In this document: positions 1 to 13,917 of the stretch, one piece after another | Layout: each line of letters opens with the position of its first letter | Numbering within the stretch: position 1 is the first letter of the stretch | Source: Holacanthus passer | Taxonomy: Eukaryota; Chordata; Actinopteri; Pomacanthidae | Direction of reading: 5' to 3' | DNA length: 64,000 bases | NCBI GenBank assembly: GCA_025331565.1 | Contig: JAFREQ010000130.1 | Location: 556,001 to 620,000 of the forward strand | The notes under the pieces: model-generated | Told to the model about the DNA's origin: nothing | The model's database searches: none | What the model saw: the letters and a program-made list of their open reading frames with translations, nothing else | Translations under genes and position numbers: made by a program

Positions 1-229
1 AATGTTTAGATCCTTAAATTAAAACCTTGATTACAACAAGAAGAAATATCTCTTGATAGAAAGTACTAAAATAAAATGAAAACATAAATATTATTTTGTT
101 CATCAAACCTTCAGCCATCAGATGTTTTCATTCTAAAAATATCTTGTGATTAAAAGGTTTTCTGCCCCTGTGTTTCATACATTAGGAATTTAGTACAAAA
201 CAATCCACATTACTCACAAAGTCAAGTGT

Positions 230-720
230 TTATCACAACAACAACAGCCAACATACACAACAATAGCAACAGCAGCCAACATACACAACAACAACAACAA
301 CAGCCAACATACACAACAAACAACAGCAGCCAACATACACAACAACAACAACAACAGCCAACATACACAACAACAACAACAACAGCCAACATACACAACA
401 ACAACAACAACAGCCAACATACACAACAATAGCAACAGCAGCCAACATACACAACAACAACAGCAGCCAACATACACAACAACAACAACAACAGCCAACA
501 TACACAACAACAACAACAGCCAACATACACAACAATAGCAACAACAGCCAACATACACAACAACAACAGCAGCCCACATACACAACAACAACAACAGCCA
601 ACATACACAACAACAACAGCCAACATACACAACAACAACAACAGCAGCCAACGTACACAACAACAACAGCAGCCAACATACACAACAACAACGACAACAA
701 CAAACAACAACAACAACAGC
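230..720. repeat. CAA-rich minisatellite with 16-bp core
   Basis: Tandem array built on a core reading CAGCCAACATACACAA followed by a variable number of CAA triplets, so unit length steps by 3 bp. Roughly 18-20 units are visible, with interruptions such as AATAGCAAC. Long open frames on both strands (Gln/Thr-rich or Cys/Val/Leu-rich) are a by-product of the 3-bp step and show no start context or homology. The first 229 bases and the sequence after 720 show nothing coding. Confidence 0.95.
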
Positions 721-3700
721 GGCCGGCTGAGTTGTGATTTAAAGAAGCCGAGAGAGAAATCCATCTCAGCAGCCACAGATGTTTCTGTCTGAGCAAACTG
801 CACACAGACAAAAACACATTCCCAGCAGAGCTGAAGCCTCTGAACTGAGCTCTAGATCCAAGTCTTAACCTTGAACAGTCCTGTGAAGAATGAAGAACTA
901 GACGAAACATCCTCACTTTAAGATTGATAATCATAAACATCCTAATAAAGCAAAAATAACCTTTCCTTCCAAAAAATGTTTTCTTTGAGTGTCTGGACCT
1001 GAAGTATTTTCTGAGACATCTCCCTGTGTTATGTGCTTTGCCACAAACTGCCTTTCTGATCACATCAAAGCTTCTAAACTTTCCAAAAATGTCTTAATTT
1101 TCCAAACATTTTAGAGCTTCTCAAACATGTCTTCAGTTAGTCTTCAGAACCCCTGCACGGATGAACCTTGGTGCTGAAATGAACATCAGGATGGTTTCAT
1201 TAAATGACTTCAGTGTTGACCCTGACTGAGAATCTCTTCAGACGGATCCTGTTATTTACGGACCTGCTGATGTTGCGGCGTCACACCAACGATGTGGTGA
1301 AGACGGAGAGTCGAGAAGCGAAACGTCAACCTGATTCTGCAAACATCAAGAAATCTCACCCAGCTGCTGGAAATCCTGACGACTACAGAAAAAAGAGATG
1401 TTACTTCAGTCCACATGTGTATTTATATCATCATATGTGCAGCTACAGCAAATGTGAGGTTTGTGCATTTCTGGTTTATAACTACAGATATAATATCTAG
1501 GTGTTAACATGGCTGAAACACACTGAACGCAACTATCTGACGGAGCTGTGTGGGGACGAGTTCAAGCTGAAACAATCTGCATTTTCATGTTTTTACCTGA
1601 GCGCTGGTAAAAACAAGCAGAGTTCACATTAGTTCACATTAAAGGAAAGCTGAGGAGAAAAATGGTTTTGAATTTGCTCAATCAGCCTGCAGGTGTCTGG
1701 GCCGCTTCAGATGTTCTAGTCCATCTCTGTAAACCAGTTTCTGAGTTTTAAGGTCTCTGAAGAATTTAAAAAACAAACAGCGTCCCTGCGAGCTGGAGGT
1801 CGGGCCGCAGTCTTCCACAGAGGACGCCGCTCGTCAGCGAGTCTGAGTCATCTTCTCGATATTCAGTCGCTGACCTGCTCACTCTCTGCTTTCATTTTTT
1901 TCCCTCAGTAATGAAATGAAGTGCAAACAGGCCGGCCGTCCTCCATGCATCACCGAGGCCGCTGACGAGAAGATAATCAAATTGCTCATTTTCAATTTTT
2001 CATTTCTTTCATTATTTAAAAAGGCGCTGTCAGCTGCTCGGCCTCACACTGACCTTCACTGATTATTATTTGTGCAACACTTTCTCTGTCAATTGTCCAT
2101 CTCTCACCTCCTCCAACCCTCTGTTCATCATCTCCTTTCAGCTGCCTGTCAAAGCTTCATCTGCCTCCCTAAACTGAAGAGTAAATAACCACCGTCCCGT
2201 AAATATGCTCATTACTTTCACTATCATATTGCAATGTAAGCTGGCGTTCTCAGGTCTCAGTGTTCGTCAGTCGTCGCAGCTGCAGTGGCTGAAAATCAAC
2301 TGCTCAGAAATTTGGATTAAAAGTTGAAGCGGCTGAAAGCGACTTTGTTTTCGTCTCTGTCAAAGTTTGATGAAACAAAAAGAAGTCAGATTTATAGACG
2401 ACATTTCAAAGCTAATGTTGGGTAATGAGGGTCAGGGCGACAGATTGAATTCAGCAGATTTATTTGAATATTTGCTTTTGTACAGTTACAACACAGAAAG
2501 TTTATTTCCAGTCAAACAGTAACGCAGACATTAGCCGGCCTCATTAGCCATCCCATAAACTGATGTGAGCAGTTAAACAAGATGCAACCAGCGTCGTTTA
2601 TGGGACTGTTGAGTCCAGGTGTTCTGTCATTATCCTGAAAACCAACAGGTCACATGACCGCACATGAATCCTGAGACTTTATCACTGACGGACGTTTTAC
2701 GAGCTTCTGTAAAAAAAAAGCAAAAAGTAGGACGAGGTCGAGTTGATGTTGCTCCTCTCATCAGAGACAGAGAGATAACCTGCATACAACCTTAAAAACC
2801 TACAAAATATTATGGAACAATCATGTTCAAATTTAATTAGCAATAAAAAAAATTTAATCATTAGTTGACCTCAAGCTTGAAAAACAAAAATCTAGATTGT
2901 GATGTTTGTCCATGTTGCCCGGTCCCACAAATAAATAAGCCAAAACAATGATGCTGTTCAACTGAAAACTGGACATGAAAATGAAGAGATGACAATTCAA
3001 CTGTTCAACAGACGTTTTGCACATTGAAGCTCTGAATAATAAAGACAGAGTGTGAGAAATCAAAGACCGAACGCAGGTCAGGGATTCATTTTACACAAAA
3101 AAAGTACAAAAGCTTACAGGATTATCAGGCAGGCGAGGGTCAAACCAGAGACGACGGGTCAAACCAGAGACGACGGGGAGTCCAACAACAGGTGAGGTCC
3201 AGGAAAACTAAGCAAAAGATCTAAAACACGAGAAGAACATGTAACATGTCTGACACAAGGTTCAAAGCCAAACTGACCCTGACGCTGATCACAGGTGAAA
3301 CTAATCACTCATCCCAAAGGTGGGAAAGAAACACAAAGACAGGAAGTAAAGACAACCAAAACACACCTGAGGACAAACTCTTACAAAATAAAACAGGAAA
3401 TGAAAATGAAGCCCCATGAGAATCAAGTGGTTTTAAAGATGTAAGTGGAGGCAGGAGATGTAACAGTGAGGGAAAGGATTGTTTCATAATGTGATATTTA
3501 CTGACGTCAAGCTCGCAGCAGTTTGTCCAAGTTCCACTGATGAAGCTGTGATTTCTCTTTCATTTGCACTCGTCCTGTCTGAAGTCGGTGTCATGTTTTT
3601 TCAGGAGGAATCCTTCACATCGTCTCTCACGTGTTGAAGCCGCCTGACAGACGGTTTATTTCTCTGCTGGCGTCCGTGGCCATGAACACTGACTGACAGA

Positions 3701-6700
3701 TAAATGCTTTTATAACCTCCACCCTCCCACACACCTCCGTCCGGGGCTGCTGGTGATTGAGCGGGGCGGCTGCAGAGGTCAGAGGTCGGGGGGATGGAGG
3801 GATACAGTCCATCGGCTCCAACGGTCTGAGCCGAGAGGATGAAGCCAGACATTAGAGTTTAACTCCCAACGGAGTCAAATCTATTAGAGGGAGAGAGATG
3901 GAGGCTGGAGGAGGTAATACTTCTCTTCTCCATCACGAAACTCTGACAGTGAGTTCTGACTGAGTGCAAAGGGAATTTCATTGCATGCAACGTCAAAGCA
4001 AAGACGTAAGTGGACACTCATAAGAATTTGAGTCTTAAAAGCATCTTAACACTTTAGATTGAACCACTCCTGAATATTTGATGTTGAAACTTGAACAACA
4101 CCAAATTTATGTCAGTGACATATTTTACTTGTATCTGTCTGAATTGTATTTGAATTTCCACTGATTTTAAATGTAAACTGAGACAGAAAATGTAAATATT
4201 CAGAAAAACTAAATTCAAGTTGTTCATTCTAGTAATTTTTGGATCAAAGAAAATTCAAGTCAAATAATAAAAAAAGCTGCTCAGGCTCGGATGAGCAACT
4301 AAACTGTTTGTGAATATATTATCTATACATATGAATATAATAATTGTGAACATGAATAACACCAGGGTGCGGCGGGATTCGTTCAGATGGAGGGATCTGC
4401 AGCTGCTCCTGCAGTAGGATAGGAGTCGCTAGCGTCGCTGCCCGATCTGTAACTACTGCCTGATCAATATCATGGACAAGCGGCACTACGATGTAACTGG
4501 TTGTGAAACAGTCGTGGTTAGATTAACCCATTGGTCAAGTTTTAGCCCCTGACCTACGCACATGCTCAGTACCGATCGGGCTGGATCAGGCACTGACAGG
4601 AAGCTCCAGCTCCAGGTCGAACACTTTGTTCAGGGTAACATTGATTTTGCTCATTGATTAACAGTAAGTAGAGTAAAGCTCAAATAGAAATGAACAAGAT
4701 AACGTAGCTCTGTACCTGAGGCCGACATGTGTCACACAAACGGTTTTGCTTCATATAATTATCTGGTCCTTTAACTGTCGGCTCAAGAGTTGTGAGTTTA
4801 CATTGATGAAACGACATCACAGCGACAGGAGTCAGCTGTCCGTCATCCTGATGGCGAAGACGCCTCGTGGTCTCACATCACCTTCCCAATCTGTCAGTGT
4901 TCAGTGGAGAGTCTGACACTCGTCCTGCGGCGCTACAGGGAACTAAACTTTAAAGGGCCAATATCACGCTCCATTAACTCTCCTCCACACACACCGCAGC
5001 TTCTCATTACACTCGGCTGTTTGACGGTGGATCTTCACCGCAGATCGTGTTGTTGTTCTCCTCAGGCCAAGAAAAAAAAAAAAAAAGTTGAACTCGGGTC
5101 ATTTTCTATTTGTTTCAGAATCTGAATTCAGCTGCTGGCGATCAAACAAACTGTGACGGCTGAACCTGCTGCCACACAGCTGATTTAAATCAGTCAGTAA
5201 CCAGAGTTTATAGTTGATTTAGTTTATTGACCTTTTGACCTCATGCACATTTTGTTCACATTGTAAATCAGCAAACAGATAAATGAGGACTTTTGCTTCA
5301 GACATCAAACTCAGATTCAAATACATCAGTTTCCATCTGTCTTGAACACATTTAATTCATATCTGTACAGTCACTTTAATTTGTCTCTAAGTTTGCATTG
5401 AGGAGTGTGTGAAAGAACAGAGTGTGAAAGTGTCATTGATGGTGTTTGTCTTTCTGTTACCCCCTCTTTTTCAAGTCCACCCCCTAAATGATAGTTTGTG
5501 CTTTGATACCTGAAAAATGAATGACATTCCCATCATTAGTGTAAAGGCACCAGTGTGGATTTTCACCAAGCGGCTCAACACTGACGACATGCAGAGCAGG
5601 AAATGTTCAATGCAAACAATTATCACACAACACAAACATGTTCAGCAGACGATCGGTGCAAGCTGTTAAAACATGACAGGATATGATCACAATCACAAAC
5701 ACACGACAGAAGACAGCCGCTGAGACGGCGGCACAAAGAGACACAATCAGACGAACACAGACAGACAGAAATCAAGCAAATGAAGACAGCGACCTTCATG
5801 ACGGCTTTCATCTTTTATGGACGTGTTCATTCAGCTGTGTGATCATTCTGGAGGCTGCAGGTTGTGTTGCTGTTGAACTGGACGACATCACACTGGCAGG
5901 TGTTTCTGTCATTCAGCCTCCTCTCACTGATATAAATGTGTTGGACAAGTCTCAGTGGAACAGACGTCTTGCTGCTGATACAGGACTTCTCCCTCTGCGA
6001 GTCCAGTTCGGTGTCTTTTGTGTTCACGTTCTTCTGCTCGTCCAGTCAGCTCCGTCTCTGTGATGCGTTCTGGATTAGCTGGATTAACCCGAGTTAACTG
6101 GGCCGGTTTATGATCCACTTCATGATTCCAGTTATCAGGTAACTGACGTTACGCTCAGTGAAACCAGACGACCGAAAGAGAAGCAGACTAAGTTTGTGAC
6201 TCGGGTCTCTTCGTGTCCTCCACTTTGAAATTCTCCTCCATGTTTCCTCTGCTGAATAATAACTCACCGCAGTTCTAAATATATGAATCAAAGCTTATAA
6301 ATTAATATCCAGAAGGCTTGTCTGAAACAGTTTGTGGCGTAATTTATCTTCTGAGCTCATGATCGGGTTATGTAAGTAAATATGGGAACAATCCATAACC
6401 GGCGACCTTGTTAGTTGCCCCGAGGTCACTGCTAATTGGTGGGAAGGAGCGAGCAAGTGAGCGACTGCAGCCGCCAATAAAACGATTTCCTGCTCTCAGT
6501 CGCTGCAGCGTTTACTGAAGCCACATGGACAAACAAAGGAAGCCAATGACAGAGTTCAGAGATCAAAGGTTAAGAAAAGCTGAACGGACTGTAGACTGAC
6601 AGTGTGACACCACTGACGCTGTCATTTACTTTCTTTTCTCTTCTTCTTTAGCTGTTTTTTTTTACTTCAGGTGCGTTTTGTGTTTTATTTCTTTCATTAT

Positions 6701-7258
6701 TAGCTTCATCAATAAACTTTTACTGTTGACTGAATTAATAGTTTGACAGAATATTGCATCTGTCCTCCCCCTGCCGAAAGATGCACATGGTTTCGTCCAC
6801 ACCCACAGAAGATGAACAAAAATAGTTTGTCTTCAAACCACACGTCGATCAGTTGCTGCTCTGAATGTGGCGCCGACGCTGTCAGCTGAACTGTGAGGCG
6901 ATCAATCACATAACTTTATTTATATATCATGTAGAGACAAGCTGAGAAAACCAGTTAAAAAAATAAAGGAATATCTTATCCTCAAAGTGCTGATGTGGGG
7001 TTTTCACACCGTGGAAATTTAAAACTGTTCTATTAATATTTTCATTCATTTACAGACACATTTGTCGGCTTTGTGTGTATAAATAATGAAACAATATATT
7101 AACAACCTAAATCTCTTCTATAAAAATATTTTGAGCAATTGTGACTAAAGATTTGAACATTTTCGTTGGAGCCTGTGTCATTTTTCTTGTAGTTTGAGTT
7201 TCTAAACTTTGTTAAATTGCCAACATGATGAGTCGGACTTAGTGGTAAATGAAAGGAC
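721..7258. other. Intergenic stretch without a supported gene
   Basis: No exon with good splice sites or recognisable protein was found on either strand. The stretch contains a 21-bp tandem duplication near 3138-3178, a cluster of inverted GATC-containing motifs at 4438-4592, and an AT-rich stretch at about 1960-2030 that could be a conserved noncoding element. Everything else reads as ordinary fish intergenic DNA. Confidence 0.6.
3138..3178. repeat. 21-bp tandem duplication
   Basis: The phrase GGTCAAACCAGAGACGACGG occurs twice in immediate succession with no mismatch. It is too short to classify and looks like a simple local duplication. Confidence 0.8.
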
Positions 7259-7284
7259 GTGTGTGTGTGTGTGTGTGTGTGTGT
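7259..7284. repeat. (GT)n microsatellite
   Basis: Uninterrupted GT dinucleotide run of 26 bp. Confidence 0.97.
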
Positions 7285-8331
7285 AGGCAATTTATTACTA
7301 TTTATCCTGTTTGCTGTAAACCTTCATTAATAATTAGAACAAATCCAGTAAGAGATGTGTTGGGTTCTTGAATAACCAATAGTTTGGCCGACTGCAGGAG
7401 CTGAATTTTAAATACAAAGCCAGGACTTCAGTTTGAAATGCAGTGAAACAGAAATGAAGCTTAATGCATTCACACTGCTGACAGTTTATTTTCCTGCAGG
7501 TGTGACACGCTGTTGTATTCAAAGACACACTGAACATTCATGAGGCTCTGTGCAGGAGACCCCCCTGCAGGAGGGGGCTAATGGTTTATTCAATCACTCT
7601 CACAGACCGTCTGCCATGTTATGACAACCTATTAAACACTAAATTAAATGTGCTGTTTGCCCCAGAGGACGCCGGACGTTTTTGCCGAATGTTCGTCGTT
7701 TCTGCTCTGAAAAGCTGTTTGTTAACCTTCTCTTCCTGCCGTCAGAGCGCCGAAGGGCCGACGCCGTTTCAAACAGAGATAAATGGCCCGTCAGCACAGA
7801 TGTAGACGGTGTGACTCGGACAACCCAGAATGCCGCAGTGTCGCCGTGTGAAGGGCCTCTGATTGGCCATGAGAAATGAAATGTCACTCGACTGTGACCA
7901 AGCTTTCGCCGTCGATGACATCACGCGCCAGCCGTCAGCGCCAGTCATTTTTAGTGCGGCCACATGACCGACAGCTGAGTGAGAGTCGCTGCTGTGAATA
8001 TTAACATCTGCACGTGAACACGGTGTTACAGCACTTTGACTGTGATTCAAGCAACTGAGCTTTGAAAGGATTCTCTGATGAGACTCACTGGTGCTAATGA
8101 ACCTGATGTCCAGATAATCAATATCAAGCTTTCAACAAACTTTAACTCGACGCACAGCTCTGATTATCAGAGCAACTTCTGCTGCAGCGCGTTTTCACAT
8201 CCCGTCCTCAAGGACATGATTTCAGCTGAGGGGGGGACATGTCTCCTCACTTGTCCAGTCCTCACCTCAAAGTCCAGGCGAGAGAAGAGAGGAGCTGAGT
8301 CTGAATGTGAACTCTCAGCAACGAGCTCCAG

Positions 8332-8420
8332 GGATGAAGTTTTCAGATACTTTACTTAAGAAAAAATACTAATACACACTGTAAAAATACTCAAGTACAA
8401 GTAAAAGTCCTGCATTGAAA
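8332..8420 (-). mobile_element. Terminal fragment of hAT-like AAGTAC element
   Basis: The stretch has the order expected for the end of the common fish nonautonomous element: CAGATACTTTACTTAAG, then ACTAATACACACTGTAAAAATACTC, then AAGTACAAGTAAAAGTCCTGCATT. It matches, in inverse orientation, the end of the fuller copy at 57333-57826. The remainder of the element is missing. Assignment to hAT is from memory of the family; that it is the same dispersed repeat is seen directly. Confidence 0.7.
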
Positions 8421-8808
8421 ATGAAGACATTTTTGTAAATTTGGGACATTTTGATAAGTGAGGACATTTTGTCAAAGTGAAGGTCGGCGGTGAGAGAGCG
8501 CATAATGACAAGTACAGTGTTGACGTCACTTTGCTGTTTCGTATTAATCACAGATCACTGACCTTTCACTCCGGTCGGGGACACTGTCTCTGGACCGCCC
8601 TGCGGGGAGGGAGGGCCGGACTTCTTGTCAGCGTACCTGGACAGAGTATCATCCGATGTCCACCGTGACCCCGTCCCCCCTCTCCGCTCCCGGTCCTCCG
8701 CCCGCTGCGACACCGACATCCATCACCTCTGGATGCAGGTCGACATCCATCAGCCGCGGAGCTTCGGCGCCGGCGTGACAGGCCGAGCCCGCCCCCCTGG
8801 GTGTGAGG

Positions 8809-8810
<2 letters not shown>

Positions 8811-8853
<43 letters not shown>
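8811..8853. repeat. (GT)n microsatellite
   Basis: Uninterrupted GT run of about 43 bp, directly after a GC-rich stretch (about 8560-8800). Confidence 0.97.
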
Positions 8854-8854
<1 letters not shown>

Positions 8855-11800
8855 CATATTGACCTGTCATCTGAATATCTAATGAGGACCTTGAGAGCAT
8901 GCTTCCATTACAGATTCTGGTGCACTTTGACATTTAAACCTGACAGATAACGTGAGGAAAGAACCATCAGTTTCGACAAAGCGAGGACGTTCTGGAAAGT
9001 TGTTGTAGGAAACGGGGACGTTTGTAAAGTGAAGACGTTTTTGGAGAAAGTGGGGAAATACCTGAAAACATCAACCGAGGACAGATCCCTGCTCTGGGGT
9101 CAACAGACATTTCTGAGACATTAAGGACGACAAATAAAACAAGAACATAAAGCAGCTCATCAAACAAACCCAACAAAAGATTGAAGCACAGACTGATCAG
9201 CCACATCATCAATAGATCAATCAATAGATCAGTGATTCCTGTGACTGTTGGAACAGACCATCATCAGATCAGGGTGAGAACATGTCACCACTTCAGTAAA
9301 CTCTGATACATGCAGCTAATTCAGACAGTTTGTGATTCAGATGACGACTTGTTGCTTCTTCAAACCCCTGAAACTCTCCGGAGCGACTGAACACCGAGCT
9401 GTGTTTCCTCCCTCCCTCCCTCAGAGTTCATATAAATACTGAAATATTATCAAATGTTCGAGTGAATATCATCTTTCAGAGCTTTGTGGGCTCTGAACCT
9501 GAAATCATCGGAGCCTCGTCACCACACCTGGATCTGGATGTGTCCGAGCTCGTGTCTGTTCAGAAGCTCACAAACAAGATCCAACAAGATCCAACAAAAA
9601 AAAACAAGTAGGGGAGAAAAACACACACATACATTTTCACCATGTTTGTGACTTTTATAGTTTCAGGCTGATCTTCACACTGAAGACAGAGTTAATAAAA
9701 ATGGTGATACACACCTTCAGCAGCAGTCAGTGGTGTGTGAGTCTGGTTCTGCCCTGAGTTTTGCCTCTCAGGCTGCGTTCAGGTTGTCCTACATTACTGG
9801 CCTGAAAGGAGCTGCAGACGGTTCTCAGGGCTGAGAAAAGGTTCTTTAAAAAGTCTGTATATGTTTATCTCTTTGTATCTTTGGATGTATATGTAAATAT
9901 TAACATAAATATATATTAACCCGCTTTTGTTTTTTTTTTTGGTATTTAATTCTTGTGAAGCTAAACCTCTGACCATGACTGTAACCTAAAATGAAAAATG
10001 GCTGAAGAACAGAAAGCCACTTCGGGGTTTGTCGTTTTCAGGCACAAAAAGTAAGAAGTGCTGAAAGTGTGAAGGACGAGTCTGATAATTAAATGAAAGA
10101 TCCACTGTTAACAGAAAGTGACTTCTCGCCGTAAATCAGAGCTTTAGGATTAAAACAAATTATGGCACTTTTATTTTAAGGCACTAACACGAGTCCTTGG
10201 CTGACATTGTTACACTGGACCTCCATATTTTTGAGAGCTCCGACAGCCTCCTCCCTCTGCTCCAGAACGAGTTTCCAGCGTTAAATCAAAGGGGAAAATT
10301 AATGACAGCGAACGGCGTACCTGAGCTCCCCATCCGCTACCTGCTGGATGGCAAAAAAAAGAAAAAAGAAAAAAACTTTATTTAGGTCAGAGCGTCCCCT
10401 CTGGTAACACGGGATCTTCTGGCTGCTGTTTCTGTAACAGATTGTGTGGGGATTTCATCGGGATGCCTCCATGGCAATAGAGATTAGGCAATTAACCTCG
10501 ATGTCACTGTAATTATTAAGACACTTTAGCAAAAAATGAATTAATTTCCCAAAAGGTGCCAGAAGAAAAGGATGTACCGCCGCTCGGCCACGGAGAAACA
10601 GAGAAGCAGAACCGCGCCGATGGCTGATTGGAGGAAATGTCGGCGCAGGTCATCGCGGAGACGATTTACAGGTGAGACGGAGCCGAACAGACTTTAAACC
10701 AAAGTCTGGATTCACCTCACTGAGGTTTTCAAACACACAAATTCTCTACACCTGCCTCACATGTTGATGATAAGTCCAACTGAAATCTTTGGTCCTCTAC
10801 AACACACAGACACATCTGCTCTGTCAGTTACTTTTCATGTCTTGTCCTTTGAGAATAAAAATCAAAAACCATAATTGGCGAAATTTGTATTTTACATTTT
10901 TAGTTTTTTTGATTTGTTATATCTCCCTAGTTTTCCATTAACTTGAGTCCAGTATCCACTTTACTTTATTTCAGTACAGCCAATCAAATCCTGCAGCAGG
11001 AGCCGTCTTTATCCTTCACTTTTGTTCTTGTATTTTTGGAAAGACTGAAAAAGAAAAGACAAGCCTCCAAACTCTTTGCACACGAGTTCAGCTCCATGAA
11101 AACGGCTTCAGCGTGGAGAAATCCAAAATCTGACAGATCGAATGTGCCTCTACAGTTTCTTATAGGTTTCACAAACGGTAGCTCAAACTCTGATCACACA
11201 TGGAAACACATTCTTCCTTTTCTCAGTCTCATACGTACGAGAGATATTAGATTTTAGTGTCTTCTTCTTTCTCCCTCACTCACATCTCAATATTAACATT
11301 TTTACACATTTCACGCTTTTATTTGTGGAAATTCTTTAAGAAAAAAAACCTAGAAATTAAAACCACCTTCACAAAATCACTTTCACCTCTTTGAAAGTGG
11401 AACAGTGCAGACTCTCTCCTCATGAATACTCAACGTTCGCGTCATAAAGTGAGCTCAGGTTCTGTCGACGCTCCGTCACGGTGTCCGTCGTGGTGTTAAT
11501 ATTAACATCCTGTGCGTCCGTGCCGCCGCCGCCGCTCTCGGTTTGATGGACGCGTCTGAACATGTGGGAGGACGGAGGAGCCGCCGCCCACATCATCAGC
11601 ACTTCAGCGGATTGATATTCACCTCCAGCCGCTCCTCCGGCTCGTTAATTACATCTGAGTGCACCGAGGATTAATGAAATCAGTGTCATGGCGGCGGCAC
11701 AGAGGGGTCAGAGGTCGCAGGAAGACCAGAGGGAGCTGTGTTAGTGAGTGGGAGGAGTGCGAGGATGTGCATGCTGTGGGATATGATGGTATTTTAATTA

Positions 11801-13103
11801 GTATGCTAATGTGTAACCGTGCGAATGTTTCCAGCTCAAACTGTTTCCATTAATTCTGCAGTTATTTACGAAGACAATGGCTGAGATGACAAAGCATGAA
11901 GTAAGTGCTGACACGAAGGTCTGAACTTTTAAATCCATCTCACTCCGGGATGACTCATCACATGTGGGGAGTAAAAACATCAAAAATCTAAATCGCACAA
12001 GTTTCACAAATGAGATCAGACTAAAACATTATGTTTTGTGTTTTTTTTTTCAAGCAATGTTCAGTTTAGTTACACAATGGAAAAAGTGCGAGAACAAGGC
12101 AAAATGAATATGTGCAAATTCTCCCTGATGCAAAAAATGTGGTGGAAGGTTGGACGTTTTTATCTGTCGTCACATGAAGAACATGTCGTTTCCACACGGC
12201 CTTCCAGAATCATTGAGGACTTTCAGAAGCTCCTCGTCTTTAAAGTTTCGTGCAGTGTGTCGACGCAGATGATTGACATCCACACTCCTTCTGATTTAAA
12301 GTAAAATTAAATTTCATTTTTGATAAGATATTAGCATATGTGAGCTTGAAGTTTGTTATTTGTTCAAACCAAAATAATATGGATTATAACATCTTATAAT
12401 ATTATGACTTTATTTTTGAAATTTCAGATTTGAATTTCTCAGAACATTTCAACTTTAACTCAAGTGACCTCAGGACTCTTTTAAGTTACGAACGAACTGA
12501 AAGACAAACAAGGAAACGTTTAAGAAGGAAAGAGGAAATTGGGACAAAAGGAGGGAAGAAAGAAGAAGCAGTGAATGAGTTGATGGTGTTTGCTCAGTGT
12601 TTTTGGTTTTGTGTCCGTCGGCCTGTAAAGCGTCGCAGTCGCAGAGACAGATGACTGTTTTCATTCAGCAGGTAACGATTTTTCCTCCTCTCGTTTGTTT
12701 ATCCTGCTGATTAGAGCCGTGTGATGGCGCCGCTCATTAAATGCCGCTATGCTAATGAGGACGAGCCCGCATTCGTCTTAACAAACACTAATTACAGCTG
12801 CTCGTTAAGCGAAGGCTCTTGGTGACATTAAAATTCACAAAGACCTTTTGAAGCTCAGAGCCTGGAACAGAGGAGGAGCCGAGCGCTGTTGTCTTCGCTC
12901 AGAGACGGGCGGCGGGAAAAGCTGGAGGTCGGGAAGCTTTAAAAACAACTTTGTGAGATGAACAAGAAATTCTTTTATTTTCAGTGTTTTATTTGTGGAC
13001 CTCAATAAAGTGCTAAATAAACAGCAGTGTCACTAAAACACTTCACATCAATGAGGCGACGTTACAGTTTGTACTGGAACTTGTAAAAACAGTGTTTAAC
13101 CCA
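8854..13103. other. Intergenic stretch without a supported gene
   Basis: No coding exon could be supported. Two AT-rich stretches stand out as possible conserved noncoding elements: about 10440-10560 and 12715-12840, the latter with ATGCTAAT and ATTA homeodomain/POU-type motifs. A similar ATGCTAAT lies at about 11803. Short A- or T-runs are present at 10350-10375 and 12041-12050. Confidence 0.55.
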
Positions 13104-13675
13104 ATGTCCTCACAAACAAAATGTCCTCACAAACAAAATGTCCTCACACACAAAATGTCCCTGCACCCCGGATCTTCTCACAACCTCTTGCGACCAACAT
13201 GTCCTCAAGAAAACACCTTCACAGACAGCACTCACAAGGATCATGTCCTCATGAACAAACTTCTACAAACATGTCGTCAGAATCAAAATGTCCTCACAAC
13301 ATGTATGTCCTCACAAGCACAATATTGACAGAAACATGTCCTTGCAACCAAAATTTCCTCACATGCTAAACTCTTAAATAAAACACGTCATCACAATCCT
13401 TGCAAACAACATGTCCTTGAAACCAGTTTGTCCTCACATCCAAAATGTCCTTGCAAGCAACATGTCCTCACAAACATTAAATCCTCATGAACGACATGTC
13501 CTCACAACCAAAATGTCTTTGTGAGCAACGCGTCTTTGCAACCAATATGTCTTCACAAGCGACATGATCTCACGAGCAACATGTCAACAATAAAATGTCC
13601 ACACAACAAACTGTCCTTGCAAACAACATGTCGTCACGACCAAAAGGTCGCGGAGCAAAATGTCCATACAAACGT
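13104..13675. repeat. Degenerate ATGTCCTCACAA minisatellite
   Basis: About 28 degenerate copies of a unit close to ATGTCCTCACAAACAAA, 17-20 bp each, with drift (CTTGCAAGCAAC, TCATGAACGAC and similar). The first three units are almost identical; later ones are scrambled by substitutions and indels. There are no unique spacers, so this is not a CRISPR array. The overlapping Met/Ser/Cys/Pro reading frames reflect the unit and are not genes. Confidence 0.9.
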
Positions 13676-13893
13676 ATAGAGAGTATAAAAAATCAGCTTC
13701 TGGTTGACATTTGTGAGTCTTTGAAAAAAGATCAACTACGCGAGTGTGTAAACTGGAGGAAACACTTCTGTCGCACGTCAGGTGAAAAAATGCACCTGCT
13801 TCTGTTCTCCAGCAACGAAACGTTCTCTTTGGCTTCAGTTTCCATCTGGATCATCGCCTCCTCTCAGGAAAACTGCCTCAGTCACACTTTCTC

Positions 13894-13917
13894 CACACAC
13901 ACACACACACACACACA
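13894..13917. repeat. (CA)n microsatellite
   Basis: Uninterrupted CA run of 24 bp. Confidence 0.95.

Noticed and set aside
214..1063. Four long open frames, up to 276 codons, over the left-hand repeat
   Set aside because: They are translations of the CAA-rich minisatellite and its flanks; no start context, splice signals or homology.
13104..13675. CRISPR-like array
   Set aside because: Units abut without unique spacers and drift gradually; this is a vertebrate minisatellite.
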